From assembly GCA_035275405.1 (NCBI GenBank), contig DATEMU010000003.1, forward strand, positions 186,001 to 250,000: a stretch of 64,000 nucleotides of DNA, in the 5' to 3' direction. This document shows, piece after piece, positions 16,266 to 24,760 of the stretch. Origin of the DNA: Phycisphaerae bacterium. Lineage in GTDB: Bacteria > Planctomycetota > Phycisphaerae > UBA1845 > UTPLA1. The position numbers and the translations under genes are program-made. The stretch's first letter is position 1; each line of letters begins with the position of its first letter. The notes beneath the pieces were generated by a model. That model was not told where the DNA came from and ran no database searches. It saw only the letters and a list, made by a program, of their open reading frames with translations.

Positions 16266-16874
16266 TTAGAAGTCGCCGGATATAGGAGTGATCTTGGTGG
16301 CCTGGGTGTTCCTTTCAAAAATATAGATGACGTCCTGATTTTTGTTATTTTTGCCACGGACGCCGATGAGGTCGCGGTACACGTCCTGGCGGCGTTGCTG
16401 AGGCAGGGAGTCGTATTCGCGATAATCGACGAATTGCCCGGTCCGGCCCATATCGGCGGGCGAAATTTGCGGTCTGCCATGGCCGATCTGCGACTGAACG
16501 GCGATCGGGCCGGCGGGAGTCAGGAGGGTAGCGCCGGTCCAGAGATTGGGCAGGAATGACAGCGCGATGACGGCGGCCGCCGTGAAGACGGCCCCCGCAG
16601 CGGCGAGCCGAATGCCGCGGAATCGTCCGGCGGCCACCGTCTTCGCGCTTTCGAGGTCGCGCCGGATGGCGCGGATCGCCAGGCGATCGATCTCTGTGTA
16701 TTCATCCAGGAGACGCCGGGCGGCGGCATTCGTACGGAGGATCTCGGTCAACTCCGCGCGCTCGTCCGCCGTCAACTCGCCGTCAATCGATCGGCAGATG
16801 AGGCGTTCGGTGGGCTCGTCCACTCCTGCCGGGATGTCAAATTCCTCGTTCATGGCCTTCATTTCTCTGCACAT
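16266..16874 (-). CDS. Putative membrane anti-sigma factor
   Basis: Predicted partner of the ECF sigma factor encoded immediately upstream, with which it overlaps (up to 38 bases), a usual sign of translational coupling. The N-terminal cytoplasmic part (RLICRSIDGELTADERAELT, EILRTNAAARRLLDEYTEID) resembles the helical anti-sigma domain in which a D-G-E-L-x-x-x-E-R-x-E-L stretch is typical, but lacks the HxxxCxxC zinc motif. One transmembrane helix follows (AAAGAVFTAAAVIALSFLPN, about residues 92-112), then a short exported domain. Start uncertain: ATG at 16874, 16862 or 16853. Sequestration of the sigma factor at the membrane is the expected role. Confidence 0.72.
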   Translation of the reverse strand: MCREMKAMNEEFDIPAGVDEPTERLICRSIDGELTADERAELTEILRTNAAARRLLDEYTEIDRLAIRAIRRDLESAKTVAAGRFRGIRLAAAGAVFTAAAVIALSFLPNLWTGATLLTPAGPIAVQSQIGHGRPQISPADMGRTGQFVDYREYDSLPQQRRQDVYRDLIGVRGKNNKNQDVIYIFERNTQATKITPISGDF

Positions 16875-17472
16875 TCAGATCCGCCAAGGCGGATCGCAAC
16901 AATCGTCTTGCCCGGACCAGCCGCGTCTCGACCGTGTCCACGGGGAGGGACAGCGCTTCGCCGATCTGGGCGTAGCTCCAATCCTCCATGTGGCGGAGGA
17001 GGAAGGGCTCGCGATAGATCGGCGGCAGGCCACGGATGGCATTCAGCACTCGCCGGTGCTGTTCGGTCTGCATGACCGAACGCGCCGGATCGGATTGCGT
17101 GTCGCCGACGAGTTCGATGCCATCGGCCGAAGATTGCCGCTTGCGATCCCGAGCGGCCTTCTGGCCGGCGTCGATGGCGGCGTTTCGGGCCGTCGTACAT
17201 AACCAGCCCCGCCAACGGGCGGGATCTTCGAGCGAGCCGATCTGCTCGCAGACGCGGGTCCAAACATGTTGGGCCACGTCGTCGACCAGTCCGGGGTGGC
17301 CGAGCGTCGAATAGACGATGCTACGGACCAATCGATCATGGCGTCGCACGAGGGCGTCCAGCGCGGATCGGTCACCCCGCTGCGCGGCCTCGATCAGCCG
17401 GCAGTCGATGTCCTCCACCGTCAAAACCGGCGCTGCGTCCACTCCATCATTCATAGACGTAGGGTGAGCCAT
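16837..17472 (-). CDS. ECF-type RNA polymerase sigma factor
   Basis: Extracytoplasmic-function sigma factor. Region 2 (CRLIEAAQRGDRSALDALVR, RHDRLVRSIVYSTLGHPGLV, DDVAQHVWTRVCEQIGSLED) and region 4 (IRGLPPIYREPFLLRHMEDW, SYAQIGEALSLPVDTVETRL, VRARRLLRSAL) are complete, with the usual short linker. I start at the ATG at 17472 (MAHPTSMNDG), because the longer frame adds 41 residues of unlikely composition. The stop overlaps the anti-sigma gene. The role is presumably the envelope or stress response that the adjacent exported PDZ protein suggests, but the inducing signal cannot be read from the sequence. Confidence 0.9.
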   Translation of the reverse strand: MAHPTSMNDGVDAAPVLTVEDIDCRLIEAAQRGDRSALDALVRRHDRLVRSIVYSTLGHPGLVDDVAQHVWTRVCEQIGSLEDPARWRGWLCTTARNAAIDAGQKAARDRKRQSSADGIELVGDTQSDPARSVMQTEQHRRVLNAIRGLPPIYREPFLLRHMEDWSYAQIGEALSLPVDTVETRLVRARRLLRSALADLNVQRNEGHERGI

Positions 17473-17639
17473 GTCGCTGTCATATCTATCGTGGGGCGAC
17501 GGCCCGGTGTTCGATCGCCGATAGTAATAATAGCGGGCCTTTGTGCCAAAATAGCTGTGGCTACTATAGTTACAGCATCTGAATCCGTAGGGCATTGATT
17601 CCGCGAGTCAAATTGTCGCCATTCGCGAGAGACAGTTGA

Positions 17640-19646
17640 ATGATCAAAAATAGCCTCCCTGCCCGCCCTCTTCCAATTCTGACTTCCGCAGTTCTCGTTG
17701 CCACCCTCACCGCGCGGGTCGTGGCACAAGGCGCAACTTCGCCGTCGACGAGCGGCGGAGACTGGTCGCGAATCGTGCCCGGCGACGCCCGGTTTTATGT
17801 CGAGCTGCGCAATCTTGGGGAGATACGCACCTTCTGGCAGGGGATTGGAATCTGGCACACCGTCCGCGAGATGGCACAGGACAAGGCGCAGCCGACGAGC
17901 CGGCCGTGGCCGAGCCGGGCGGAAGAATTACTGGGCCTGGGGTCCGAAGATGCGATCACGCACCTCTTGGGGCATCGATCGGCGCTCATCGCGGCTGAGT
18001 CCTCGCAGTGGAATGGCGGGGTGGTGCTGGCCGAGTTGGAAAGTACTCCCGATCTGGAAGCGCTGCTCAAACGGTGGGAGGCGCGACAGCAAGCGGACGA
18101 AGGGCCCGTCAAGCGTTACACGCTGGCCGGCGGCATTCTGCTGGCGGTCTCCGATCGCACCCTCGTACTCGGCCCGGCCGATGATCCGGATGGACTGTGG
18201 GGTCGCACCGTGCTGCTGCTCGGAGGGCGGCGCGGCCCTTCGTTGGCGGCCCGGTCCGATTACGGCGCGCTACGGTCACGGCTGTCGGGCGATCCACAGG
18301 GCCTGCTCTTTTCGGCGTGGCAACCGGATGATCCTTACGCCTTCGCGGGCTGTACGCGGCTGGTGGCCACGGCGCAGGTAGCGGCTTCGGAAATCAACTG
18401 CGATCTGATGGGTCAACTTCCGGCGCCGCGTCCCGACGAATCGCCGCTGTCGGCGGCGGACCTCGCCGCGCTGCCCGCGTCGACGTTGGCCGTCTGGGCC
18501 GGGCCGGTCGATTTTGCCGGGATCATTCGCAAGAACGCAGAGGGCCGATTCGGCAGCCCCGAGACGCTGGCGGGGATTTTTCTCGACGTCCTGACCGCAA
18601 GCCGGTTCGGGGATACGTCGTTTATAGAGCAACTGGGGCCCACGGTCCGCCTCGTCGCAGCGATCGATCCGGGCGCCGCGGGCGGGGCCGTGGACCTGCC
18701 GGCCCTGACGCTGTTGATTGAGTCGAAAAAACGAACGGAGATTATTGAACATCTCGACGGGCTGCTGGGAATTTTTGTGGCGATGCTTCAATACGCGCCG
18801 AGCCCCTCGTCGGAGCCGGCGCCCGGCGCGTCGGTGGAGCTTCAGCGCTGTGAGGATGTCGAACTCCACAGCATTCGGATCGGCCCCTTCCTCGCTCATC
18901 GATTTCGCCTCGAATTCCTTGACAACATCGAACTGGCCTGGGCCTACGTCGATGACGCGCTCTTGCTCTCCACATCGCGCCGCCATTCGGAGCAGATCGT
19001 CCGCGCCCTGCGCCGCAAGGCCGATCGTCTGGACAGGTTTCCCGACGCCATAGCGATTTTTCCCCCCAGCGGCCGCCGGGAAGAGATGACTGAGTGCTTC
19101 TATCTTCGCGGCCGCGCGCTCTCGGAGATGTTGTCCAACTGGCTGGCCTCTCTGGAGGGAAGCGAGTCGCCGGCGAGGCAACCGGAATGGTGGCGAACGT
19201 GGCTGGACGAGCGCCTGGGCCAACGCGACAAGCTCGGGCTGGCTCTTGGGGCGGATCCCGCCGATCCTCGGCGCGCCGTGGTTCTGGAGATCGACGAGGG
19301 TTCGCCCGCCGCCGGTTATTTGGAAATTGGCGATCGCATTATCGGGGTCGGTGGATCACCGGTCGCGACGGCGCAGGAGATTGCGCGGCGCTATCGCCGT
19401 CGCGGCGGGGCGACGGAGTTCTCGCTGGATGTTGTGCGCGGGGAAAAGACGATCCGCGTCCAGATCCCCGTTGCCCCGTCGCCGATGACCGGGCTCGACG
19501 ATTTCGATCCCGTGCGGGCGCTGCGGCAGATTGCGACGCTTTCGCGGCATGCGGAGTCGGTGAGTGTGTGGCGCTTTGCGTCGCGGAGAGACCGATTGGA
19601 TGCGCAGGTGCGGGTGCGATGGCAGCCGCCGGGGCCATCGCGCTAA
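17640..19646 (+). CDS. Large secreted protein with C-terminal PDZ domain
   Basis: Begins with a signal peptide (MIKNSLPARPLPILTSAVLV ... VVAQ) and continues for over 600 residues in the periplasm. The first 500 residues, starting WSRIVPGDARFYVELRNLGE, alternate strands and helices without a recognised domain; the opening resembles exported planctomycete proteins that start with a statement of per-object 'level' domains, but I cannot name one. A PDZ domain occupies about residues 530-610: AVVLEIDEGSPAAGYLEIGD, IIGVGGSPVATAQEI, FSLDVVRGEKTIRVQIPV. No protease triad is seen. It is divergent from the ECF sigma gene, whose start lies 167 bases away, and ends with a 4-base overlap (CTAA) with the convergent OPT transporter gene. 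Confidence 0.78.
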   Translation: MIKNSLPARPLPILTSAVLVATLTARVVAQGATSPSTSGGDWSRIVPGDARFYVELRNLGEIRTFWQGIGIWHTVREMAQDKAQPTSRPWPSRAEELLGLGSEDAITHLLGHRSALIAAESSQWNGGVVLAELESTPDLEALLKRWEARQQADEGPVKRYTLAGGILLAVSDRTLVLGPADDPDGLWGRTVLLLGGRRGPSLAARSDYGALRSRLSGDPQGLLFSAWQPDDPYAFAGCTRLVATAQVAASEINCDLMGQLPAPRPDESPLSAADLAALPASTLAVWAGPVDFAGIIRKNAEGRFGSPETLAGIFLDVLTASRFGDTSFIEQLGPTVRLVAAIDPGAAGGAVDLPALTLLIESKKRTEIIEHLDGLLGIFVAMLQYAPSPSSEPAPGASVELQRCEDVELHSIRIGPFLAHRFRLEFLDNIELAWAYVDDALLLSTSRRHSEQIVRALRRKADRLDRFPDAIAIFPPSGRREEMTECFYLRGRALSEMLSNWLASLEGSESPARQPEWWRTWLDERLGQRDKLGLALGADPADPRRAVVLEIDEGSPAAGYLEIGDRIIGVGGSPVATAQEIARRYRRRGGATEFSLDVVRGEKTIRVQIPVAPSPMTGLDDFDPVRALRQIATLSRHAESVSVWRFASRRDRLDAQVRVRWQPPGPSR

Positions 19647-21862
19647 AAGGCCCGGGACTTTCTTCCTCCAATCACCAGGAGCACCAGCACAAGCAGACCG
19701 AAGGGGATCATTGGCAGCCACGCGGAGTTTGCGGCCTCGCCAAACACCGTTACGCCGATCTCGAGCTTTTTGGACAGATCGGTTGCGAAAGCGGCGAAAA
19801 CGGCGCAAACAATCCCGGCGATCGACCCGCCCGCGATATAGCCGCTGGAGAGCAGAACGCCCGGGCTCATCTCGGACTCGGCGGCGGATCGCCGTGCCAG
19901 CCGATCCGCGAAATATCGCGCCATGCCGCCAAAGAAGATCGGGGTTGAGGAAGCAAGCGGCAGATAGACCCCGACTGCAAAGGGAAGAGAAGGAATGCCC
20001 GCCAGTTCCAGAACGATGGCGATGGACACGCCGAGAAGCACCAGGTCCCACGGCAACTTTTGTGTCAGGATGCCGTCCACGATAAAAGACATCAGTGCGG
20101 CCTTGGGCGCGTTGTACTTGTCGACGCGCGTTCCATCATCCTGCGCCTTCAGCTTGCCGTTGATGCCAGGATCAACGAGATAGGAAATCTCTCCCGCGTC
20201 GTTTACGAGGTATTTGCCTTGCGGGACGCCGGCGATTTCTCCCGCCCGCGCCTGCAGGACAAGGTATTCCTTGGAATCACTCGCCGCATACGCTCCGGCC
20301 GGTCTTTCCTTCGCCGTCGAATCAAGCTTTGACGCGTCGATCGCGACAGGCGGCAAATCTTTTTTGGAATAGACCGTGGCGGTGTCGTTGAGCAGCAGCA
20401 AGGTCCATCCAATAACCAATGCCGAGGTCAGCGCCCCGACCAGGATGGCAATTTGCTGGCTGCGCGGCGTTGCGCCGACGATGTAGCCGGTCTTCAAGCA
20501 TTGGGCCACCGTTCCGCCGTTCGAGCAGGCGATGCAGACAATTGCGGCGATGGACAATGCGGTGAGCCGGTAACCGGGCCCGGTCCAGCCGACGGCGACA
20601 AAGATCAGGCAGGTTAGTAGCAGCGTCGCAACCGTCATTCCTGAAATGGGATTGGACGACGAGCCGATCTCGCCCGTGAGCCGGGCGGAGACCGTGACAA
20701 ATAGGAAGCCGAAGAAGACGATGAGGAGCGCCTCCAGCGGATGATCAACATTCAACATGGGAGCGAGATAGATGGCAATGACCAGGGCGAGACATCCGAG
20801 GATCACCACTTTCATGGACATGTCGCGATCCATTCGGGAACCCACGCGACCGGTGGAGACTCCGCCCTTTGCCGCGAGGTCTCCGAAGCCCGCCTTGACC
20901 GAACCGAGGATCGTCGGAAGGGATTGAATCATGCTGATGATTCCGCCCGCCGCTACGGCTCCCGCGCCAATGTAAAGGACATAGTCGTGCCAGATTTCGT
21001 CCAGGCTCATCTGACTGATGGGTTTCTCGGCGGGAAAGAGCGGTTCGGCCAATCCCTCGCCAAACAGTTTGATGGCGGGAGTGAGGAGCCAGGACGCCAT
21101 AATGCCGCCGCCGACCATGATGCAGGCGATTCTCGGTCCGATTACGTAGCCTACGCCGAGCAGCGCGGGCGAAGCCTCGAGGGCCACGGACGCCCCTTTG
21201 AAATTGAAGATTGTGCTGCCATCGGCGCGGGTAAAATGCAGAAGGCGGCTCGGAATGTCCTTCCACATCTTCAGCCCCATCATCATGATCTGATACAGGA
21301 AGGCCAGCCCGAAACCCCCGAACACAGTGGCCGCGCTCGATCCACCCTTCTCGCCGACGATCAGGACGTCCGCACAGGCGACACCTTCGGGATAAACCAG
21401 TTTGCCGTGCTGCTTCACAATGAAAACCCGCCGCAACGGGATCATCATGAGCACGCCAAGCAGCCCGCCCAGGACGGCGACGAGCATGACGCGCACGACC
21501 TCCAAGTCATACCCCAGGATTAGTAGCGCCGGCATGGTGACGCCCACGCCGAAGGCGATGGATTCCCCTGCCGAACCGGTCGTCTGAACAATGTTGTTTT
21601 CCAAAATGGTGGCGTTGCGACCGACGAATGGTTTGGCAGCGCGAAAGAGCGTGATCGACAACACGGCGATCGGAATCGACGCTGAGACGGTCATTCCGAC
21701 TTTGAGTACCAGATAGAGCGACGATGCGCCGAAAATGATCCCAAGGATCGCCCCGACGATGACCGGCGCGAAGCCCATTTCCGGGATGAGTGATTCTGCC
21801 GGTACGTAGGGCCGATGCTCCGGGACTTGCCCCGTTCCGCTTGCTGCTGCGTCGTCTTTCAT
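19643..21862 (-). CDS. OPT family oligopeptide transporter
   Basis: Polytopic inner-membrane transporter of the OPT superfamily, which moves oligopeptides or metal-chelate peptides. Typical N-terminal stretch: RPYVPAESLIPEMGFAPVIV, then VGAILGIIFGASSLYLVLKVG and NIVQTTGSAGESIAFGVGVT. About 15 hydrophobic helices are visible, with GKLVYPEGVACADVLIVGEK in a cytoplasmic loop. A polar insertion of about 110 residues (around 520-630, from YSKKDLPPVAIDASK) is larger than in simple members. The start is set at 21862 because GGGAAC precedes it by eight bases; an upstream ATG (21916) adds 18 residues of doubtful sequence. The last four bases overlap the convergent gene. Confidence 0.92.
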   Translation of the reverse strand: MKDDAAASGTGQVPEHRPYVPAESLIPEMGFAPVIVGAILGIIFGASSLYLVLKVGMTVSASIPIAVLSITLFRAAKPFVGRNATILENNIVQTTGSAGESIAFGVGVTMPALLILGYDLEVVRVMLVAVLGGLLGVLMMIPLRRVFIVKQHGKLVYPEGVACADVLIVGEKGGSSAATVFGGFGLAFLYQIMMMGLKMWKDIPSRLLHFTRADGSTIFNFKGASVALEASPALLGVGYVIGPRIACIMVGGGIMASWLLTPAIKLFGEGLAEPLFPAEKPISQMSLDEIWHDYVLYIGAGAVAAGGIISMIQSLPTILGSVKAGFGDLAAKGGVSTGRVGSRMDRDMSMKVVILGCLALVIAIYLAPMLNVDHPLEALLIVFFGFLFVTVSARLTGEIGSSSNPISGMTVATLLLTCLIFVAVGWTGPGYRLTALSIAAIVCIACSNGGTVAQCLKTGYIVGATPRSQQIAILVGALTSALVIGWTLLLLNDTATVYSKKDLPPVAIDASKLDSTAKERPAGAYAASDSKEYLVLQARAGEIAGVPQGKYLVNDAGEISYLVDPGINGKLKAQDDGTRVDKYNAPKAALMSFIVDGILTQKLPWDLVLLGVSIAIVLELAGIPSLPFAVGVYLPLASSTPIFFGGMARYFADRLARRSAAESEMSPGVLLSSGYIAGGSIAGIVCAVFAAFATDLSKKLEIGVTVFGEAANSAWLPMIPFGLLVLVLLVIGGRKSRAF

Positions 21863-22118
21863 ACGAGTGTGTTCCCATGCACGGTCAGGATGCGAACGCG
21901 GCTTCCGTGCGGCCAAGCCGAGCGAAGTGTCGCTAGGTGAGCCGATAAACGCAAGCGGGAAGGCTTGGATCGGTCCGGCCTCCCGGATATACTGATAAGG
22001 GTGTATGTTTCGGCGGCAACTCTCCTGGCCGCCGCTCTAAGATGGGGGGGCGGTCGTTCCGATCAGCGGACCGGCTTGAGCTTTCAGAGGGGTTCCCGTT
22101 CCTTCGCTAAAAGGGTTT

Positions 22119-24662
22119 ATGATGATGGTGTTCAGTTTTATCGCTGCGAAGTCCCACAAAATCGGCGTTCTGGGGTTATCCCTTCTCCTGGCAATGACCG
22201 CCTCCACTGCGGTGGCCCAGCACGGTCACGACGCCGAGTTCTGCGACGAGCCGGTCATCCTCGGTTGCGGAAAGGCCCATGCGATGGCCGCCCATGCCGC
22301 ACAGCAGGACGTTTCGCAGCCGATTCCCGGCCTTCGCGAGGCCATGTCTGACACCGACGTCCTGCACCATACGCTGGACATCGAGATTTCCAACCTGAAC
22401 ACCGGCGCCAACACCTGCACGATCGCGGGCAGCAATGCCACGCTGATCGAGAGCAAATCGCCGGCGCTGACGGAGTACACCTTCCGTCTGCGCAACCAGT
22501 ATGTCATCACCAGCGTGATCATCACCGATGAGTTCGGCGCGAACCCGGTGGATATCACAGCCGGAGTGAACACCGCTTCGACGACCTCGCGGATCGCCAC
22601 TCTTGACCGAACCTACACCGACGGTGAGCGGTTCATTATCACCATCGCATATAACGGGACTTCCGCCTCGCGCGGGTTCGGCTCGATCGATGTGGGCACT
22701 CAAGGCGGCACGCCAGTCGTCGCGACGCTGAGCGAGGCGTATTACGCCTACACCTGGTGGCCCTGCAAAGACGGCGACGTCCAGGTGCCCGGCGACAACT
22801 CCGACAAGTTCACGATGGATTTTTATCTCACTGCGCCAAACAACTATGTCGTGCCCTCCAATGGACTTCAGATGGGCGCCCCCGTGAACCTCGGCGGAGG
22901 CCGGTTGAAGTATCACTGGCACACTGACTATCCCATCTCCACGTATCTCGTCTCTTTCGCGGCAACGAACTACACGAAATGGGAGCAGACCTATTTCTAT
23001 CCCACGGGACCGAATCCGGAAGATGTCGGCGAAATGCCGGTGGAGTTCTACATCTATCCCGGCAACGACTCGCCGGGCAACCGGACGGCCTGGGAAAATG
23101 TCGTCAACATGCTCGGCGTTTTCCGCACGGTTTTCGGCGAATACCCGTTCATCAACGAAAAGTACGGCCACTACAACTTCAACTTCGGCGGCGGCATGGA
23201 GCACCAGACCATTACGGGCCTGGGCACCTTCAGCGAAAGCACGATCGCCCATGAACTTGGCCACCAGTGGTGGGGCGACATGATTACCTGCAAGAACTGG
23301 AACAGTATTTACCTGAATGAGGGTTTCGCCACCTACAGCGAATGTCTCTGGTACGAGCGGAAGGCCGATCCGGACAACCCCAACTTCGCCGCCTACAAGT
23401 CCGCCGTTCTGGCGCGCAAGCCGTCGAGCGTGGGCGGGACGGTCTATGTCTCCGACGCCGGGACGGCCGACATGAATACCATCTTTTCCAGCACGAACAG
23501 CTATCGCAAGGGCGCCTGGGTCCTGCACATGCTTCGCGGCGTCGTCGGCGATGCGGCCTTCTTCGAAATTCTGGCCGACTATCGCGCCGCGTTCGAATTC
23601 TCCGCCGCCTCGGCGCAGGAATTCGCCAGCCTCGCCTCGGCCTCCAGCGGCCAGGACTTGTCCACCTTCTTCGACCAATGGGTGATGAGGCCCGGCGCGC
23701 CGACATACCAGTACGGCTGGCAGTCGATCAACGTCAACGGCCAGAACTACCTCCTGGCGCACATCAACCAGACTCATACCGCCGCCGGATACCCCCTGGT
23801 CTTTGAAATGCCTGTTCCGCTCCGTCTCACCATCGGGGGAAGCCCGCAAACCGTCACCGTGCTGAACAACGGAAATGGAATAAACGAGAATCCCCAAGTG
23901 GATGAAGGTCCAGAGTGGTTTGTCGTGCCGGTCAGCGGGCCGGTTACGGCGTTGGCGTTCGACCCGGATGAATGGATCCTGCGCCTCGCGGCGCCGAGCA
24001 GCGTTGCGTATGTCGCCGGTCCGCCAAAGATCGTGCAGACGGCCCCGTCGCCGGGCGGAACTCTAACGGGGACGCCCAGCCAACTTACGGTCTGGTTTCA
24101 CACCAACGTGAACGCGGTCGACGCAAATTTCTCGCTGGTGGGCAATGCCGGCGGTCCACAAACGACCTGGATCTCTTCGGGCGCGAACGTCAACCCCGTC
24201 GTCATTAACACGTTCTCACCGCTTGCACCCGATACTTACACGCTCACCGTTACCTCCGGCGTAACCGCGGTCAACAGCGGAATGGCTCTGGACGGCGAGA
24301 TCGCGAATCCGGTCAGCCCGGCCTCGCTGCCCTCCGGCGACGGCACCGTGGGCGGCAACGCGGTAATTCAATTCAATGTGTGCAACGTCTCTGTCGCGCC
24401 GGCGTCGCTGCCCGCGACGTTTGTCGACCGAGCGTATAATAAGACGGTTTCCGCCAGCGGTGGAAACGGCGCCTACAGTTTTGCGGTGACAGCCGGCAAT
24501 CTCCCACCGGGGCTCACGCTGACCCCCGCCGGCAACTTGACCGGCTCGGCCACACAAGGCGGGACGTTCAACTTCACCGTAACAGCCACGGATACCTCAG
24601 GGTGCTCAAGCAACCGGGCGTATTCAATTGTGGTTCGAGCTCGTGTGATCGATCCGATTTGA
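22119..24662 (+). CDS. Secreted M1-family zinc metallopeptidase, tandem copy 1 (Ig-like C-terminus)
   Basis: Exported zinc aminopeptidase-like protein of family M1. Signal peptide ends near AVAQHGHD. The catalytic domain carries the exopeptidase-type motif as GGMEHQTITG (GAMEN in most members) and the zinc site HELGHQWWGD with H378, E379, H382 and the third ligand E401 in NEGFA (HExxH-x18-E). Past about residue 640 come an Ig-like domain (PPKIVQTAPSPGGTLTGTPS) and a second one of putative-Ig type (YSFAVTAGNLPPGLTLTPAG), which replace the ERAP1-like C-terminal domain. AAAAGGG lies just before the cluster of three start ATGs (22119, 22122, 22125). A paralogue follows directly. Role: extracellular peptide breakdown, by inference. 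Confidence 0.9.
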   Translation: MMMVFSFIAAKSHKIGVLGLSLLLAMTASTAVAQHGHDAEFCDEPVILGCGKAHAMAAHAAQQDVSQPIPGLREAMSDTDVLHHTLDIEISNLNTGANTCTIAGSNATLIESKSPALTEYTFRLRNQYVITSVIITDEFGANPVDITAGVNTASTTSRIATLDRTYTDGERFIITIAYNGTSASRGFGSIDVGTQGGTPVVATLSEAYYAYTWWPCKDGDVQVPGDNSDKFTMDFYLTAPNNYVVPSNGLQMGAPVNLGGGRLKYHWHTDYPISTYLVSFAATNYTKWEQTYFYPTGPNPEDVGEMPVEFYIYPGNDSPGNRTAWENVVNMLGVFRTVFGEYPFINEKYGHYNFNFGGGMEHQTITGLGTFSESTIAHELGHQWWGDMITCKNWNSIYLNEGFATYSECLWYERKADPDNPNFAAYKSAVLARKPSSVGGTVYVSDAGTADMNTIFSSTNSYRKGAWVLHMLRGVVGDAAFFEILADYRAAFEFSAASAQEFASLASASSGQDLSTFFDQWVMRPGAPTYQYGWQSINVNGQNYLLAHINQTHTAAGYPLVFEMPVPLRLTIGGSPQTVTVLNNGNGINENPQVDEGPEWFVVPVSGPVTALAFDPDEWILRLAAPSSVAYVAGPPKIVQTAPSPGGTLTGTPSQLTVWFHTNVNAVDANFSLVGNAGGPQTTWISSGANVNPVVINTFSPLAPDTYTLTVTSGVTAVNSGMALDGEIANPVSPASLPSGDGTVGGNAVIQFNVCNVSVAPASLPATFVDRAYNKTVSASGGNGAYSFAVTAGNLPPGLTLTPAGNLTGSATQGGTFNFTVTATDTSGCSSNRAYSIVVRARVIDPI
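23544..23687. repeat. 144-bp tract shared with the second M1 gene, copy 1
   Basis: This stretch matches 26162-26305 at every position but one (GGCC versus GACC in the codon for Ala/Thr in the ILADYRA / ILTDYRA region). The flanking coding sequence of the two genes differs at many synonymous positions, so this tract is more alike than its surroundings, as expected after recent gene conversion. Confidence 0.8.
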
Positions 24663-24760
24663 TTCGGTACCCTCCGACCGCCGGTTCGAAGTTCGCGGAG
24701 TTTGCAGAATGTCGTTGGGGGCCTTCTGCACCTTTAGCGGTAAAGGAGTTTCCTTACGTG

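Noticed and set aside
15072-16559. Plus-strand frame of about 495 codons opposite the PDZ and anti-sigma genes
   Set aside because: Crosses two well-supported minus-strand genes and has no recognisable motif.
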